From NCBI GenBank assembly GCA_031430695.1, contig JANPBZ010000088.1, forward strand, positions 1 through 6,672: a stretch of 6,672 nucleotides of DNA. Direction: 5' to 3'. Position 1 is the stretch's first letter. Each line of letters opens with the position of its first letter. Source of the stretch: JAENVT01 sp031430695. Lineage in GTDB: Bacteria; Actinomycetota; Acidimicrobiia; Acidimicrobiales; Ilumatobacteraceae. The position numbers were made by a program, and so were the translations under genes. Below, in pieces: positions 5,520 through 6,672 of this stretch. The notes under the pieces were generated by a model. The model was not told where the DNA came from and made no database searches. It worked only from the letters and a program-made list of their open reading frames with translations.

Positions 5520-6672
5520 CAGAAATCAAGGTTCCTCACATCGCGGGCGTTGGTGACGATGAAGTTCTTGCGTGACTCGACGTCGTCACCCATCAAGACA
5601 CTCATCATCTCGTCGGCGAGGGCGGCCTCTTCGACCTCGACTTGCAGCAGGGTGCGGGTGGAGGCGTCCATGGTCGTTGGCTTGAGCTCCTCCCAGTCCA
5701 TCTCTCCAAGACCCTTCAACCGCGAGAAGTCCTTCTTGTGATTGGGATGCGCCTCGACCCAGAGGGCTTTCGCGTGATCGTCTTTGAGGTAGATCTTCTC
5801 TTTGCCGACCAGCGTTGAATACAACGGAGGCTGGGCGATGTAGACGTAGCCGGCTTCGACGAGCGGACGCATCTGCCGGTAGAAGAACGTGAGCAGCAAC
5901 GTGCGGATGTGGCTACCGTCGACATCGGCGTCGGCCAGCAGAATCACCTTGTGATAGCGGGCCTTGGCGGAATCGAACTCCTCGCCGACACCACCACCGA
6001 TTGCGGTGATCAGGCTTTGCACTTCGTTGTTCTTCAGCATCTTGTCGAGCCGGGCGCGTTCGACGTTGAGGATCTTGCCGCGGATCGGCAGCAACGCTTG
6101 AGTACGCGGGTCTCGAGCGTTGAGCGCCGAGCCGCCGGCGGAGTCGCCCTCGACGATGAACAACTCGCTCTCGTCGGGGTTGCCGCTGCTGCAATCCTTC
6201 AGCTTGTCGGGCATGCCGGCACCGGTGAGCGCCGTCTTGCGGCGGATGGCGTTGCGGGCGTTCTTGGCCGCAAGCCGAGCCTGCGCGGCAGACAGGGCCT
6301 TCTTCACCAACCGGTTGGCCTCGGGTGGATTCTCTTCCAGCCACTCCGCTAGCCGCTCGTGTGTCGCCTTCTGCACGAACGAGCGCATCGGCACGTTGCC
6401 CAACTTGGCTTTGGTCTGCCCCTCGAACTGCGGGTCGCGCAGCTTTACCGAGACAATCGCGGTGATGCCTTCGCGAATGTCTTCGCCGAGCAGGTTCTCG
6501 TCTTTTTCCTTCAGCAGGTTCTTGGCCCTGGCGTACTTGTTGACCACGCTGGTGAGCGCGGTCTTGAAACCCTCGACGTGCATGCCACCTTCGATGGTCG
6601 AGATGCCGTTGGCGTAGCCATGGATGCCCTCGTAGTAACCGGTGTTCCATTGAATCGCGATGTCGAGCGTCT
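5519..6672 (-). CDS. gyrB: DNA gyrase subunit B, C-terminal part (5' end outside window)
   Basis: GyrB is the ATPase subunit of gyrase. The frame is open to the window edge and 383 complete codons are visible; actinobacterial GyrB is about 650-700 residues, so the GHKL ATPase domain lies beyond the edge. The visible start (AIQWNTGYYEGIHGYAN) is the transducer domain, with the QTK loop (Lys codon 6410-6412) that contacts ATP. The TOPRIM domain follows: EGDSAGGSA with its catalytic Glu codon at 6149-6151, LPIRGKILNVE, and the DADVD metal-binding triad (codons 5932-5918). LKGLGEMDWEEL and the terminal NARDVRNLDF are the usual GyrB tail motifs. There is no E. coli-type insertion of about 165 residues in the tail. 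The TGA stop overlaps the gyrA ATG by one base. The internal ATG at 6583 is not a true start, because conserved GyrB sequence continues upstream of it. Confidence 0.98.
   Translation of the reverse strand, partial: TLDIAIQWNTGYYEGIHGYANGISTIEGGMHVEGFKTALTSVVNKYARAKNLLKEKDENLLGEDIREGITAIVSVKLRDPQFEGQTKAKLGNVPMRSFVQKATHERLAEWLEENPPEANRLVKKALSAAQARLAAKNARNAIRRKTALTGAGMPDKLKDCSSGNPDESELFIVEGDSAGGSALNARDPRTQALLPIRGKILNVERARLDKMLKNNEVQSLITAIGGGVGEEFDSAKARYHKVILLADADVDGSHIRTLLLTFFYRQMRPLVEAGYVYIAQPPLYSTLVGKEKIYLKDDHAKALWVEAHPNHKKDFSRLKGLGEMDWEELKPTTMDASTRTLLQVEVEEAALADEMMSVLMGDDVESRKNFIVTNARDVRNLDF

Noticed and set aside
5519..6672. A second intein in the visible part of gyrB
   Set aside because: The TOPRIM and tail motifs follow each other at normal spacing with no insertion. 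The unseen 5' half of gyrB cannot be judged.

Overview
The window looks like a chromosomal DNA gyrase locus from a high-GC actinobacterium, all read on the minus strand. The order gyrB - gyrA - (small gene) - DUF3566 membrane protein - tRNA-Ile is the arrangement seen beside gyrase in many Actinobacteria (for example gyrB-gyrA-Rv0007-ileT in Mycobacterium). From memory, the wording of the GyrA and GyrB proteins resembles Acidimicrobiia (Ilumatobacter-like) more than mycobacteria or Streptomyces. That class-level placement is an inference.

Layout in the direction of transcription (high to low coordinates). 6672-5519: the C-terminal 383 codons of gyrB, entering from outside the window. 5519-1758: gyrA, 1253 codons, start sharing one base with the gyrB stop. 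Inside gyrA, 5102-3828 encodes a 425-residue intein with splicing blocks and a LAGLIDADG homing endonuclease, placed exactly after the catalytic tyrosine. Removing it leaves a normal 828-residue GyrA. 1724-1419: a 101-residue single-pass TadE/Rv3654c-like protein. 1408-263: a 381-residue protein with a proline/acidic N-terminal region and a two-helix DUF3566 domain. 218-145: tRNA-Ile(GAT), with a possible promoter just upstream. 142-8: a possible 44-residue single-pass membrane protein whose GTG start lies two bases after the tRNA 3' end.

How they work together: GyrB (ATPase and TOPRIM) and GyrA (DNA cleavage and wrapping) form the A2B2 enzyme that introduces negative supercoils. The intein must splice out before GyrA has an intact active site, so gyrase activity in this host depends on protein splicing. 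The two membrane proteins downstream are separated by gaps of only 33 and 10 bases and may be co-transcribed with gyrase; their functions are not known from sequence.

The most notable features are the full-length, apparently intact GyrA intein and the tRNA-abutting small ORF. No CRISPR array, insertion sequence or rRNA is visible, and no stretch above 300 bases lacks a gene.
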